Below, one piece after another: positions 24,499 through 37,090 of a DNA stretch of 64,000 bases. The DNA is from Hermatobates lingyangjiaoensis (taxonomy: Eukaryota > Arthropoda > Insecta > Hemiptera > Hermatobatidae), in contig JAPFBL010000003.1 in NCBI GenBank assembly GCA_026182355.1, positions 496,001 through 560,000 of the forward strand. The letters run 5' to 3'. The translations under genes and the position numbers were made by a program. Position 1 is the first letter of the stretch, and every line of letters starts with the position of its first letter. The notes under the pieces were generated by a model, which searched no databases, was not told the DNA's origin, and saw only the letters and a list, made by a program, of their open reading frames with translations.

Positions 24499-26960
24499 AT
24501 TACATAAATGTTGATTGCCTGAAATAGGAATCAACAATAAATTAGATTGAGAAACAATGATCAAATGTACTCTGTTTTAATCAAAGAATGAAAATGGAAG
24601 AGTCTAAAACAACCTATGTGTTCTTTTGGATTCACTTAAAGAAAAATAAAATTGAAGAGTCAGTAAACATTTTTTTGAACTGTATTATATTATTGAAAAG
24701 GCGTATGTATGTCACATTTAATAGGCCAGATGATTACATACAAGTGCAGACTAGTATGCGACAGTATAATGAGCGATAAGGCTGTTATCATTTCAACTGA
24801 CAGTCTTATCACAGAGACCCTAATTACCTAGGGCATAGAAATGACCGTCGTCTAAGGAACAGCAGCACTCGTGCCAGTCTGGCCTTGCAAGACCAATTTT
24901 ATCATCTCCTAACCCTCCTCTACATTTCATTTCTTTTGTTCTATTAACCTATTTATTCAGTATTGCAGACGATTCAAGCGAGAATCCTTTCATGTCTATT
25001 GTGTTCAGTTACACTGAATTGTTTTAAGTTGAAATCACGAATCGCAGCAAAAACCTCATCTTGTCATAGTGCATACTTGGGGCATTACACAATGCTATTT
25101 AGAAAACTAATTGTTTGTTTGGATTTAAATAATTTGCATCAACTGTAATTATAGCAACGACTCAACTCAATAATTTGTCAACTTTATTATGATTAACGTC
25201 AAAAAGACAATCACGCTAGTTTCTTTATAATTCATAGTCGAAATGACCTCAACGAACCCTCCTACCTGACTAACGATGCAGCTAATTACAGAGGAAATAA
25301 CAGAAACCGAAACTACAGTACGCTCAATTACATTCCGCAAACCAGTTGTACACTGTTGCAATTCAAGTAATCCTTGAAAGTTTTTCCTTCAAACCACTTT
25401 CAAAAAGGTTAAAAATCATGGTGTGAAAGTTTTGCCCTATTTAAGTTCAACACACTGACAGACGAACTGACTACATTACACAATAATAGGAACGAAATAT
25501 TAAATCTGGTACTTAATAAATATTTACAGATAAAAACTAAGCATTCGATTCTTTCTTTAATCCGTAACTAATAATTAATCCTGAAAACTTTCAGTCTTGA
25601 AATTGAACAGTAGGTGATAATTTACATTCACCTGATTATTATAATATTACATACGTTAATAAGATTAACAGAATGCAAATTAAGAGTATTTATCAATACT
25701 TGAAATATGTATTTCATTTTATAATATATTCTAATCTAGTCAGCGGCATCTGATCAGTAACGTGGAAGACAACAATCCCTATCACCCATCGTCCTCTAGT
25801 CTCTTCCTGACTACTAACAACCCTTCGAAATATCGGCCGTAATAAGTATCTTTTTCTGGATTATGCCCTGGGCAACTTTCAATTTCAGTAAGTTTCCTTG
25901 GATCAAATTTCTATATTTAAATATACCTACACTTGATCGAATATATTACAAAATTCTAATCCTACTAATATTTTTGGGTTATACAAACAATTGCAATTTC
26001 GATTGACATCGATCACACTCTCACGACGCCTGATGATGGACGTGCAAGCTGGAGTCATCACCAAGAATACCAGCCAAGAAAATGGAAAGAAACATAGTTC
26101 AAAACACCATCATCTTAAAACAAATCAACGACTCAGCCAGACTACAAATCTACAGCTAATATAATCTAATTTACTGGGGATTAAATTATTCTTTTATTTT
26201 TTATAAACATTCATTCTACAGAATTTCTTGAAAATGCTTTTACACAACTTATGGTCTCATAAATATGGTAAAGTTTCTCAAAGTTGGATGTATAGGAAAT
26301 TCTAATTATTTCCGACCCAATTAGAGATTCAGGACATTTCCACTATTTCCTTATAATTTTTCCTATACATATAGTGCTTTGTAAATACGGTTTGAATTTA
26401 ATCAAAGATAAATAAATATTAAGTTTTAAGGAGCGGTCCTCCTCCCTCCAGTTGTCTTTCTTAGGGAGAGCTCATACTCGTTACAGACAGTCACGACCCC
26501 TCCTATGGTCATCCTAAGAAAATATCTTTATGATATTCAGTGTTCTACTTACATGGATGTAATTTCATCAAAATTTGATGTACATGAAATCCTAAGGTTC
26601 TAAAATTGGATGTACATGAAGTTCTTTCTTTGTACTCATACGAATAGTTTAAATTTAGTATCAATCACACAATTATATAGACTGATTTTCATAAAGTCTT
26701 GAAACTTGATTCTTTCTTGACGAGAGCAATAGCCTCATCGAAGAATGGTTGACAGCTAGCGCATAGTTTTTTATTTTTTCCTCCTGCACTCCTTTCTTTA
26801 CCCTAACATCCCTCTCTGAACTATTGTCCTTTTCTGCACTTTACACTCTTTTAAAATACTACTCTTCCCTTCGACACCTTTGAACCCCTCACCATGATGT
26901 TTCTTCATTATGAAGTTAACCAGAACCTGCGTAAAACCTCACCATGCCTACAACCTTTTA
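24499..26960. other. AT-rich non-coding
   Basis: No supported gene. A cccttcgaaatatcggcc segment near 25815 resembles the 3' half of a hammerhead core but has no stem. Small frames here are random. Confidence 0.35.
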
Positions 26961-27086
26961 GTAACCTCATATACGATTACTACGTATAATGTTACTAGTT
27001 CATTGTTTATTGTTAGTTTCATTTTAATTTTTTTAAAATATTATAATTTTTTGGTAACTGCAGTGTTGCTTTTTAATTGATAAATC

Positions 27087-27119
27087 CTCGAAAATGGTTG
27101 ATAGAGACCGAAATATATC
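27087..27119 (+). ncRNA. Degenerate hammerhead-like core
   Basis: CTCGAAA in the CTGANGA position, stem GGTT/GACC, GAAA (27110-27113), self-complementary TATA, then TC. The surrounding tattactagtaac sequence weakly recurs inverted upstream at about 26990. Confidence 0.35.
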
Positions 27120-27219
27120 GGTGTATTACTAGTAACAATTTTGATGAACATTTATTGAATTACTTACATCTTGAAAACACCATATCTGTAATTTGACGTA
27201 AAATCTCATGACAGAGGCT

Positions 27220-27830
27220 AGATGAATGCCAAGAACTCTATTGAAATATACAAGAGTAGAGATGTTGAATCAAGTATGGAAGAGGCTGCACATAATATGG
27301 GTGTCACTAAAAGTGGGTCACACTCTCCACCTCTTTCATGGGCACTTCAGATGTGTGAAACTCATTTGAAGCGTGGCATTCGGAAATTAAGCATAAATTC
27401 TGTTTCAGTACATTTCGAAGAAGCCCACTATTCTCATATAAATAGAGCCAATTTAAATGTATTTATTTCGATTATTAGAAATAAAAGTAAAATTAAATGA
27501 TAAAGATTTTGAAAAGATTGAGTTTTGATAAAGGAGAGGAGGTGTAGGAAGGAGACTGCGCGAAGGCCAGACGGTGTGTAGGAAGCTCGACCCACGCAGG
27601 ACTGCCGCCAAGCCATGTAGGGTAACATCGCACCTTACCCGGCCACACTGCCAGCCTACAGCGAAAGCGACTTGCGACCAGCCCTCTCCACCAATTACAA
27701 CGCACTCCCGTTCATCCAAGGGTCGCTTCCTAGAACTACTAGCGGCTAATTATATATGTAGCATGCTTTGTCCAAATCAGGGTCAACTTCACAAATGCAT
27801 ATATCACAGGCAGATAATAAACTGTTTTTA
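27220..27830. other. Unassigned coding-like and GC-rich patch
   Basis: 27222-27500 holds a 92-codon plus frame (SSMEEAAHNMGV, SGSHSPPLSWAL) with non-random composition in its middle. 27540-27725 is a GC-rich island with overlapping open frames on both strands. Neither has convincing splice sites or a family that I recognise. They could be an exon, a promoter-type CpG patch or an unknown repeat. Confidence 0.25.
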
Positions 27831-30800
27831 GCCGAGTTTTGCACTTAAAATTACCCAGTTTTTTTGCAAAAAGTAACATAACTTAGCAAAAAAATGGTTA
27901 AACAAATAGAAAGGTCAACCAGGTTCGTCTCTTTGATAAAAGTAACCATTTTTTCACTTTACTGTAAAACATTACAGTAATAGATATTTAAACATTAGAA
28001 ATTATTTTACTAGAGCCTATTATTTAAGACAGTGTGTAAGCCCATGGCCATACGCCACCCAATCAATGTGCGGATTTGTCGTTATTACAAATAGAAGACG
28101 TACAAATGTCGCAAGAAGAATATTACTTACTGTAAATCGTAATCTTCACCTTTAAATGTAGTCAGACGCTGAAACTATTTTTACTAAAGACATAGATATA
28201 TAGTATTATGTGAAGTTGTGAAAAGAAAAAAAAAGAACAAATCAGTAAGAGCAGAGAGACATGATACAAAATTGTGAAGCGTTATTACCTATTTATAATT
28301 TACAAAAAATATCACATTCATAAATTAATACATATCCCCACTATTCGTATTAAAATAAATGTTTTTTTACTTTGAAAGCAAAGAAGGAAAGAAAAAGTTA
28401 GTTTATACATGCTATTATAATCACATGCAGATAACACTCTCAGGGACAATGACCGTTTTTTTTTTTTTTTGGCTCCTTCTATTGTACGAGTATAACGAAC
28501 GTTGAAATGAATTTGAACAAGATATTTTAATGTATTTAGCGTATAAGGAGTAACGTATGACGTATTAATTATAAAAATAACTCGTAATACGAATCACTAC
28601 AATCAAAAATTGTATGCGAATTTGAGTGGATAAAATATAAATAAAAAATCAGAAAAGTAGGATCAATATTAGTGTAAATGACTTAAGAATGTTTGTTAAA
28701 TGAGAAAATATATTATTTCTCAAAAAAATAGTTGATTGAACAAATGTGGTTTATATTTAAAACTATTAATAATAGTTATAAACTAAATACTCATTCGCAA
28801 ATAAATTTAGTTTGGTGATTAAGGAGACAAGCCTAGTGGTGTTACAGGAAAAAGTAAAACTAACGTAGAATTGTTAGGTTGGGAATGGATTCAATCCTGC
28901 GAACAGAGAGGATAATGCAGAAGGGTAAAATGAAAGAAGCATAACATAAGTTTGACTTTAGCATTAAAGTAGTTGAATTTAATTTTTTTTTCACTGAACA
29001 TTAGGTCAGTAAGATACCGTGCATAACTATCACGGAGTATCCAGAGAGAAAAAACAAACATACAATAACGATATCATAAATACCATATATCAACTAAATT
29101 AAATATGTATTTAATTCTGTGACAGTACAGAAGACTCCGTCTGAAAAGTTTCTATAGCTCACCAATAATTATCACTCAAAAACAAGGTGTTCAGTTTCGG
29201 ATTGACCGCAATAATTCAAGGCAGATTATAATGCAAACCAATATCAATGATACGTAAATAACTATATGCAGCATATTCAAACGTGGTTTAAACAAAATTA
29301 TACATGGAGTTGTTACTCTAGATGTATATTAATGAATATTTCTCTACTAAATGATACTAAACTTAATAAAGTATGCAGGATGTAAAAAATTCTATGTACA
29401 AAAATATTTTATACAATTTTTGAATGAAACTATATTTTAGATTATGCATTCCTTCAAAAGAATTATTGCTTGATCGGCACTATAGATCAATAATCATCAA
29501 GAACATACTCCTCAAACACAGTTTGCTCGTGTTTCGCATGTGTTTCGAAACAGTTCAAGGACTACAAACACCTATCAGGACAACGCTAAGATAATATGGT
29601 GTACTCTCTGATATTACTAGTGTTAACCCCTTAATTACTAACAATAATCTCCTTTCATTGATTTAAATTTAGTAGTGATGCTGTTAAGAATATGAAACAA
29701 CTAAAATATCCAGGTAATCTTATGGGCAGAAAATAGGCTTCAATGTGGAAACGTTTTTGCCACATTAAACATGTGGCAAAATTGCCACATTATTATTTTC
29801 AAGTAGATTAGTAGATTGTTATTTTCAATAACAATCTACTAATAATTAACGTTTTATCTAAAATTATGAAGGTGCGCTTGATACTCATGACTACTCACTC
29901 TGAAACTGTGTTTCCCTAATGTTAGGTGAAATGGAAAAGACTTTAAGAGTCAACGGAAAAATGTGAAATTCACGGAAAATATCCGCCGTTGGTTATTGAA
30001 GGTTGAGATCCACCTCAAACAATTATGCCTGTGGTATAATTCTAATTAGTAAAACTGCAAATTAAGTTATATAGGAAGTTGAGATCATATGGTCGGTAGT
30101 CAAATGAATGACGTAACTGGCTACTTACTGGAAAATTTTAGAAAATCTTGTAAATTAAAAAATATCCAAGATGAGCCAGCCGTAAAATGAATGTTCGACA
30201 TCTTTACATATGAAAACTGTCGATATGTATGAAATAAATATTATGATGTGTGGTGGGACATAGTTATTTTTTTTAAAACAACGTGAGAAAGCATCAAGGA
30301 CACTACTTCGTTCCAATGAGTTCTAGCAATTATACGAAGCATTTACTTACTTTAAGCCTTACACTTCAGAATGCACAGTGAAGTAATTGCCGAATATGAC
30401 AGGTGAATGAAAACTAACAAGCAGCATTAATTATAATCTCTAAAAAACAATAAAAACACCTACTCCAGATTGAAAATGTAAGATCAAAATTCATTAGAGA
30501 ACAGGGTTACGGCTACTTTCTCTTAGGTTACGGCATACACGGTTCACGGGAGTGAAAGGCAGTGGAGTGTTGAATCCAAAGATGCAGCCAAGATATCTAG
30601 ATCTTCGTATTCAGAAGGATTTTGTGGACTAATAAGCGTGGCATCCCATGCTGACAGAGGCACCATTAGTCTCTGACACCGTTGTATCCACAAAGGCATT
30701 CATCCATCAAAATATGAAACACGTCTCAAAATACTGGGTCACAACCCGCCCGTAAAGTCTAAGGAGCTTGCTGAAATCAGTTTCACTTAAGGACACCTGT

Positions 30801-32010
30801 GTTGTCCTATACGCGTTCCTGAGCCTCTCGGTCATACCACAGCTTCTAAATCAAGTCAGATTGTTATTGAACGATTTACCCTTTAGCCGTCGCATGGCGA
30901 CGCCCAAGGTGGACCACACGGAGGCGGGCAATTCAATGCTATAACGCGCAACATACCAATTGACACGCGCAACAGTTACACTGGAAACGTGACAAAAAGG
31001 ACAAAATAAAATAAATCCAAGTGTAACAGAAACATCAAATCTCATTAAAACTATAAGCATCAATAAATTTGACTTTATATCCTTTTACTTTATATACCCA
31101 TACAGTGGGTGTATATCCAGAAGTCTTACCACCTCCTCTAGTAGCTAGGTAAATAACTACCTCTATAACAGATTTCATATTAACATTTTGTAAAAAAACT
31201 CAAACTTTTTTAATAAGTGCAAATAACGGTCGATCATATATATTTCAGATTCCATTCGAATTTATCTAAATACACATTAATATACTCCTAAGTGTCGCAA
31301 GGTTTATGGTATCTTGTTTTTAAATACGATTTCAAATACTCTTTACTGCATTCGGAGTTTGATTCATTTGTGTTTTAATTAAAAATTTAACTACGTTATA
31401 AAATTTATAGTTATAGTTATAAAAAGCTATAAAATTTTAATAGTTATTAAAAATAATAGTTACATTAAATTTAATATTTGAAATATTTTGAAAAAAATTA
31501 AAATACTTCTCAAGTAATCAGCAGCAATTTTGTTGATTGATTAATTAGTTAATGGAGCAGAAAGTATCGAAATCATTATGAAAATTGACTATAACCCGTT
31601 GTCAAGTTTTAAGTATTTCAGAAAACTTAGACCTATTCTACAGTCTTGTGATTCCTTCAACGCGGTTTAAAGTCAAGGCAATATGTCCACATGATTTGTT
31701 CAATTTGATCTCAATTGTTGTTTTTCTTATTTAAGGAAGATATTTAGTTTAGTTTATATAAGGCAAAACTCAACCGTCTTCAAAGGTTTTCTCACAAATC
31801 TATTTTGATTTATGATTTAAAGTCAATGTTGTAAATTGGCATACCAAGTTGTGTTATGTGATGTTTATGGTGAATTATTATCTTAAAAAATCTTAACTCC
31901 CACTAAAAACGAAATATGTACAATTTTTAAAATTAAATACTTAGTAATTTCAGTTTAATAGGCGTTTTAATATGAAAACTCATGCAAGCTAACTGTAAGT
32001 ACAATTTAAT
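27831..32010. other. AT-rich non-coding with small palindromes
   Basis: 28815-28920 has weak A-box-like (agcctagtgg) and B-box-like (ggattcaatcc) segments, perhaps an old SINE. 29763-29785 and 29815-29846 are short palindromes. A GC-richer patch at 30530-30990 is unassigned. Confidence 0.35.
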
Positions 32011-32019
32011 AAATCAAGT

Positions 32020-32144
32020 TTATTAAATTACTTTACTATAAGTATTGTAATCATAAATAAATTGATCTCGAGATATTGATTTGAACTATTTCTCGGATTA
32101 ACATGTACCAAGGTACCGTGATACATTTTGACGTTCTTTCGATG

Positions 32145-32190
<46 letters not shown>

Positions 32191-34720
32191 TGTGTGTGTG
32201 TGTGTTGTGTGTGTGTATGTGTGCGTATGTATATCCAGAGTTTGTGGCACTCAACATGGAACACAGATGCATGGATCAAATTTATATTTTACACCAAAAA
32301 TTGTCCTGACAGGGTTATTCTTTTTAGCAATGTTGCATCATAGGAAGTAATTTTTTTGGCAAAACTTGCTTATAGATAACATTTTATTTCTACTAAATTA
32401 CTAGTTCTAGATAATTGATACTTTAAGATCATTATTCAACTGACCATAGAATCAACTGAAAAAAAACTTCAGAAATTTGAAATAACAGAAAAGGACTGTT
32501 TTGCAATAGAGGTCACACCGTTAATGAAATTATACTCCAAAATAGCAACCCTTGAGTGGGTGAGCTAAGTATCTCTTCATCGAAATCACATGGATGTAAA
32601 TGGAAGTTATGATACATTGAATGGTTCCAGAACTTTTTTTAACGCTAAAAGACTAACTATAGAAAAATAAAATGTATTTAAAAATCAACATAAAATACGT
32701 ATTTACGAAGAAATTTCATTCACTGAACAGGGCAAAGTAACTATAAAAACTGACAATCCATCTTTGAATAATAGATTACTAACTTAACATAAAGACTTTT
32801 TAATAGAATCGAGACAATCATGATTCTTGTTTTAACGTTTAATCGAAATAATATGAAGATATCTTAAGCGTTAATGCATGTAAGGAGAATAATATTTTAA
32901 AAACTATATCAATAAATGTCAGGCAATCATATAATTTATGATGCTATCAGTGGTGAAGCATGGTTGTCTAGAGATTTCGTTGAAATAAATCTACATATAG
33001 CACCCTTTAGCATAACTGATTTTCAAAACATATAGTTCTCAGTGTCTTAAATAACTCCATTGTTTTGATTAATATTAAAAAATGGCGAAGAAACTTTTTC
33101 ATTCTTTATGATAGTGCAGCTACTAGAATATGAAAAAGTAATATTACACAAAAAATGACAAATGTTCTTCTCATAGTAATATGAGAACTTTAGGGACAAC
33201 ATATCTATCATAAGGGAAAATCGACAGAATCTGTCCCCAAAATCTTTGCTAGCAAAATAGAGATAATACTGAAGTCTTAAAAGAATTACTCTGGCTTCTT
33301 GGACATAAAAGGAATCACAAAGGTTCTCAGCTCATTAGATTTGATTAATTAGCACTAACATATAGATGAATCAATCGTGAAACTATAGAATGGACTATAC
33401 ACATCTAATAAAAGAATAATTAAGACTGTTGTTCTCAGAGAAATAAACTATTGCTTTTATTGTGCAAATTAGTTTTCAACTACCTAATTGATATTCTAAA
33501 TAATGAAAGTCATAAAATAAATTTTAAATAATGAAATAATCATGACATGCAATGATATGGAGATGACTTTGTTATTAGAGGAAGAGGAACGATTGACCAT
33601 ACTGCCTTCAAACAATGGAATCTGCCCACCAATTTCATGAAAGATGGTAAGGAGAATAGTTTCGATACATCTAAAACGGTCAATACACTCGTACCTTTAC
33701 AAGAGAAGAAATGGCAGCAGTAATATACGATATTAAGGTAGAACTACCAAAGACACGGATATATTCTTTGAGTCTCTTCAAATAAAAGATTAAACTGGAA
33801 AAGCCGTGTAAAAGATACGGACCTTTGTGACCTCTCAAACATTCAACACTGTTGGATGCATAATATTTACATCTTACGTAAAAATGGGTCACTTTAAAGC
33901 AGAAGAATGCTTTGTGGTAAGGGTGTCAATAGCATTCTTCTCTATTAAGAGATTTTGTTGTACATCGAGTTCTAGCATCCAATCTTCACTTTACTCTACA
34001 AAAATTATTATTATTGTTGTTGTGGTAAAACCAATGACATCATATACATCAGTTGTGTAGTATAAAAAGAAACAAGTCAGTCTAGGAATAACTGGAGCAA
34101 TGACCATCTGTACTACCACCTGGCTGAAAAAATAAATATTCCTCTCCCACTTGTGCATTTTTATAAAGAAAGACTAATTTGCAGCTTATTGAGACTAGTA
34201 CAAAATGGAATGTCCTCTGTGGGAGATAAAAAGACCAAAATATAGTAGAACAATAGCTTGACATATATGTTGCTAAAATATATAGAATTGCAATTGATGA
34301 ATGGCTGAAGAAGAAAGCAGATAAAAGATGACAAGAACAACCAGGTCTACTACGCTTAAAAAGTTCATTCTTGCTTAATTTATACAATATTTATTGCATA
34401 CATTATTTATACAGGACTTATTTGTAAAAAAATACGGTATTTTCAAAGGAAGAATTAAGTTGATAATAATATATATAGTATCTATTCTGAATTTTGCATT
34501 ATTAATATCATAATGAGAAATCAGACTCTGTGTCTAGAAGAGGCAGAAACCTTTAACCACATTCTATCTGAATAGAAGACAATCAAAATTCAAAATGTCT
34601 TTTTGAAGATAAAATGAAGATAAAAATTGAAAAACTTCTAAACCGAAATTAAATTTAGAAAACACAATGAGATGCACAATACCACAGATATGGCTGCGGT
34701 GCGGAAGAGTTCAATGAGTT
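32020..34720 (+). mobile_element. Decayed LINE copy, head to RNase H and C-terminal region
   Basis: The head (32020-32290) shares ttactttactataagta, a TA/GT microsatellite and ccagagtttgtgg with 63545-64000. Mid-part segments (32460-32680) match 40020-40280 and 57520-57740. The end (34270-34600) aligns with the RNase H end and Cys motif of 43883-44345 (attgatgaatggctgaagaa; aacctttaaccacattctat). No intact frame remains. Confidence 0.6.
32145..32222. repeat. (TA)n(GT)n microsatellite in a LINE head
   Basis: About 12 TA units followed by interrupted GT units. It replaces the GT-rich stretch found at the same place in other copies. Three short frames here are artefacts. Confidence 0.95.
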
Positions 34721-34867
34721 TAATAATAATTATAAAATATTAAACTTACAAATGATTTAACTTTCTTATCAGTTTATTATTATTGCACATTTGAACAAAG
34801 GATATATCATTTATTATGTCTGATATTACGTCTAACAATAACAACATTAAAATAAAAAGCCAAAATT

Positions 34868-34945
34868 CATTGATTGTTATCAAATTTGATATTATGCTAC
34901 TTATAGGAAGGATGAGTGTAGGTTACACCAGGTTATTTAGTATGT
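34868..34945 (+). repeat. aacgagtttgatattatg module downstream of a LINE remnant
   Basis: tgttatcaaatttgatatta, then ggatgagtgtaggttacacc, placed about 150 bp after the end of the LINE copy at 32020-34720. Confidence 0.5.
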
Positions 34946-35943
34946 ATTTAGTGTTTAAATTCATACAAATAGTATCATTATATCCAGATGGTTGGAAAAT
35001 GCTGCCAATTCAATTAAAAGTTTGACGAACTAAGTGTACTCTTTGTCTTCATTATTTAACACACAAATAATCTGTTTCTTCAACTTAACATATTCAAATT
35101 AATATTATTTAAATGGAAAAATTAGGTTTTCGTAATGTTTTTGAATCATTCAAAGATAAACATGTAGTTTTTCAGTTATATAAAGTCCACAAAAATCATT
35201 ATCCATGAAAAATTAATCAATTCCTTAATAATGTAGTTTAATAAATTATTAGCTTTATGGTAACCGAAAGTCTACTTAGTTCTATTACACATATACAATA
35301 ATATGAAATTATGAAAAACGATTCGATAAATAACAACTTCAAGTCCGCAAACCTTGACTTAAAACCCTATTAGTTTGATCTTGCTATATCAAAGCGAGAT
35401 AGAGTTTATTGGAATAACTCTAGGAGATGCTATCATTATGTGTAGTCAATAATAATGCATCGCAAGAGTCTCTGCTAGTCACAGTGATTAAGCATCCCGG
35501 TTAAGAAGACAAGGTACGTGAGATGGTTGAGCACTTCAATAGTAATGTATCTAATCAGCTCCTTGGTACCTCCAAGTAATCAGAAGATAGGGCTTTGAAG
35601 ACAGTGAACATAATTTTGGCTTTGAATTCGGAAGATGCAAGGAAAGATTTTCGCTAAATTAACTTTTCAATGACGAAAATAAATATAAAATTAAATTGAA
35701 AATTAAATATAATAGTGAAAATAAATACATTAGGTTTAGTTTTCCCTAATAATATATTAATTATTTTAGTTTATTACAAATATATAAATAAATATAATTT
35801 AAGGAACCCAATGGTAATGTGATATATTCATCTAGTAGAAAACCTTGCAAACTATGTAGATCATGGAAGCGTGGCTTTCAGAAACGACAGCTGTGATCTG
35901 GCACCGGCTGCAAAAGACACGGTTACTGGTGTGTGCTACTGAC
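34946..35943. other. AT-rich, probably intron downstream of the exon at 35944
   Basis: No repeat or gene recognised. GC content rises only from about 35870. Confidence 0.4.
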
Positions 35944-36107
35944 CTGGGGATGGGGGGGCCTTGGGAGACTGATTGGCCTGGGTCCTGAGGCGGGAGGCGC
36001 GCGTTGTCCTCACCGAGGAGGTCTGCTGCTCTCTGGAGCCGAACTGGGCAGCCAGCTCCCGGCGGCGGTCCTCCTTGTACCGAGCCACCCGCTCTTCTCG
36101 CCCTTCA
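35944..36107 (-). CDS. Internal exon with ARYK...RRRELA charged helix, supervillin-like
   Basis: A 164-nt minus-strand exon in a sharp GC-rich island within AT-rich DNA. The acceptor reads gttgcag at 36108-36114 and the donor reads gtcagt at 35938-35943. It encodes 54 complete codons, with one base over at each end (phase 2 in, phase 1 out). The peptide starts EGREERVARYKEDRRRELAA, then QFG, then a basic Ser/Thr/Arg/Gln stretch ending in KAPPSP. Charged helices of the type ERIARYKxERRRxLA occur in the N-terminal region of supervillin, an actin- and myosin-binding membrane-cytoskeleton protein, and that is my best match from memory. The match is short, so another coiled-coil protein is possible. 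The open frame, splice sites, GC content and phase match to 16895-16947 support a real exon. Longer open frames on the plus strand here are shadows. Confidence 0.65.
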
Positions 36108-36114
36108 CTGCAAC

Positions 36115-36586
36115 ACCACAGTCACAATGACGCACCTCCTCCACTTAGAAATCATATAACACTGATCAAATCAAGATCATGATTTCAAACAGTCACGAAT
36201 ATCACATAAACAGAAATAATTGAAAAACATCTTCACAGAAAAACATTCGATACAAAACCAAATCGTATGATTTACGATAGCCTATATATTACGTATAGCC
36301 TATAGTAAGCTTCTAAATCACCAACGAATAATTCCATGCACAACAGTGCACGTCGTAATTAGTAGTTCAAAACTAGAGGCCCACTACTGCTAAATTCTCA
36401 TCCTGCAGTTTTTGTTTAGGTCAGTAAGCATTGTCAATACTGGGGACGTCAGTCTAGTCAGGGAAAGGAGTCGTTTTCGTGGTCGGAAGGTCTTAAGGCT
36501 TTGCTGGTATGTACAAATAACTATTCACCAAGAATGTTAACTTGTGAGCCTTTAACTTGGAGTTGAATCCAAAGTTACATGAATAA
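36115..36586. other. Probable intron upstream of the exon, with a dispersed repeat copy
   Basis: 36310-36390 is a copy of the caccaacgaataatt / cagtgcacgtcgtaa repeat also found at 21825-21900 and 1943-1985. Confidence 0.4.
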
Positions 36587-37090
36587 GTTGACGCTATAGT
36601 CCATAATCTCCGTTATGAAATACAATCTGATCAGTACTAAAGACTAATACAAACAGGACTCAAATTATAAATATACTAACATACAATCAAGGACTATGAA
36701 TTGCTTACTTTATACAAGTATAAGTAAAGTATAATGATCGTGAAAACAAATTGATCTCAGGACATTTGACGGAATTAAATGTTTTAGGTCCCAAGTAGTT
36801 CGTTGGAACTATGTTCTGAGTGAAATTACACATGTAATATGTGGGGGAGGGGGTGGGTTGATGTCAAAGTTTGATTGACGCTATAGTCCATAATTTTTGA
36901 TGAAACAAATTGATATACAAAGACTAATACAAACAGGACTCCATTATAAATATACTAAATACCATAGGACTTGATTGGCATATCAAAGAAAATAAATTAA
37001 TATTGAAACAATTTATCCAGGACTTCAATAAATGTTTATCTAATATTCGGTTGGAAATGTTCTGAGTGAAATTACACAATTAATATTGAA
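36587..37090 (+). repeat. Diverged tandem duplication, about 290-bp period
   Basis: tgacgctatagtccataat, agactaatacaaacagga, attataaatatactaa and ttctgagtgaaattacac occur in the same order in 36587-36840 and 36883-37085. The first unit includes a LINE-head-like stretch (36705-36800). Confidence 0.7.

Noticed and set aside
25787..25835. Hammerhead core near cccttcgaaatatcggcc
   Set aside because: GAAAUAUC and a CUGACUA-like box occur, but the sequence between them does not form a stem.
28815..28920. Second type of tRNA-derived SINE
   Set aside because: A- and B-box-like segments are weak, with no tail, duplication or second copy. Mentioned only in the region note.
32028..32309. HTHTHT / YIYIYI and CVCVCV ORFs
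   Set aside because: Translations of a TA/GT microsatellite.
35933..36182. Plus-strand ORFs over the GC-rich exon
   Set aside because: Antisense shadows: only the minus strand has acceptor and donor sites and a recognisable peptide.
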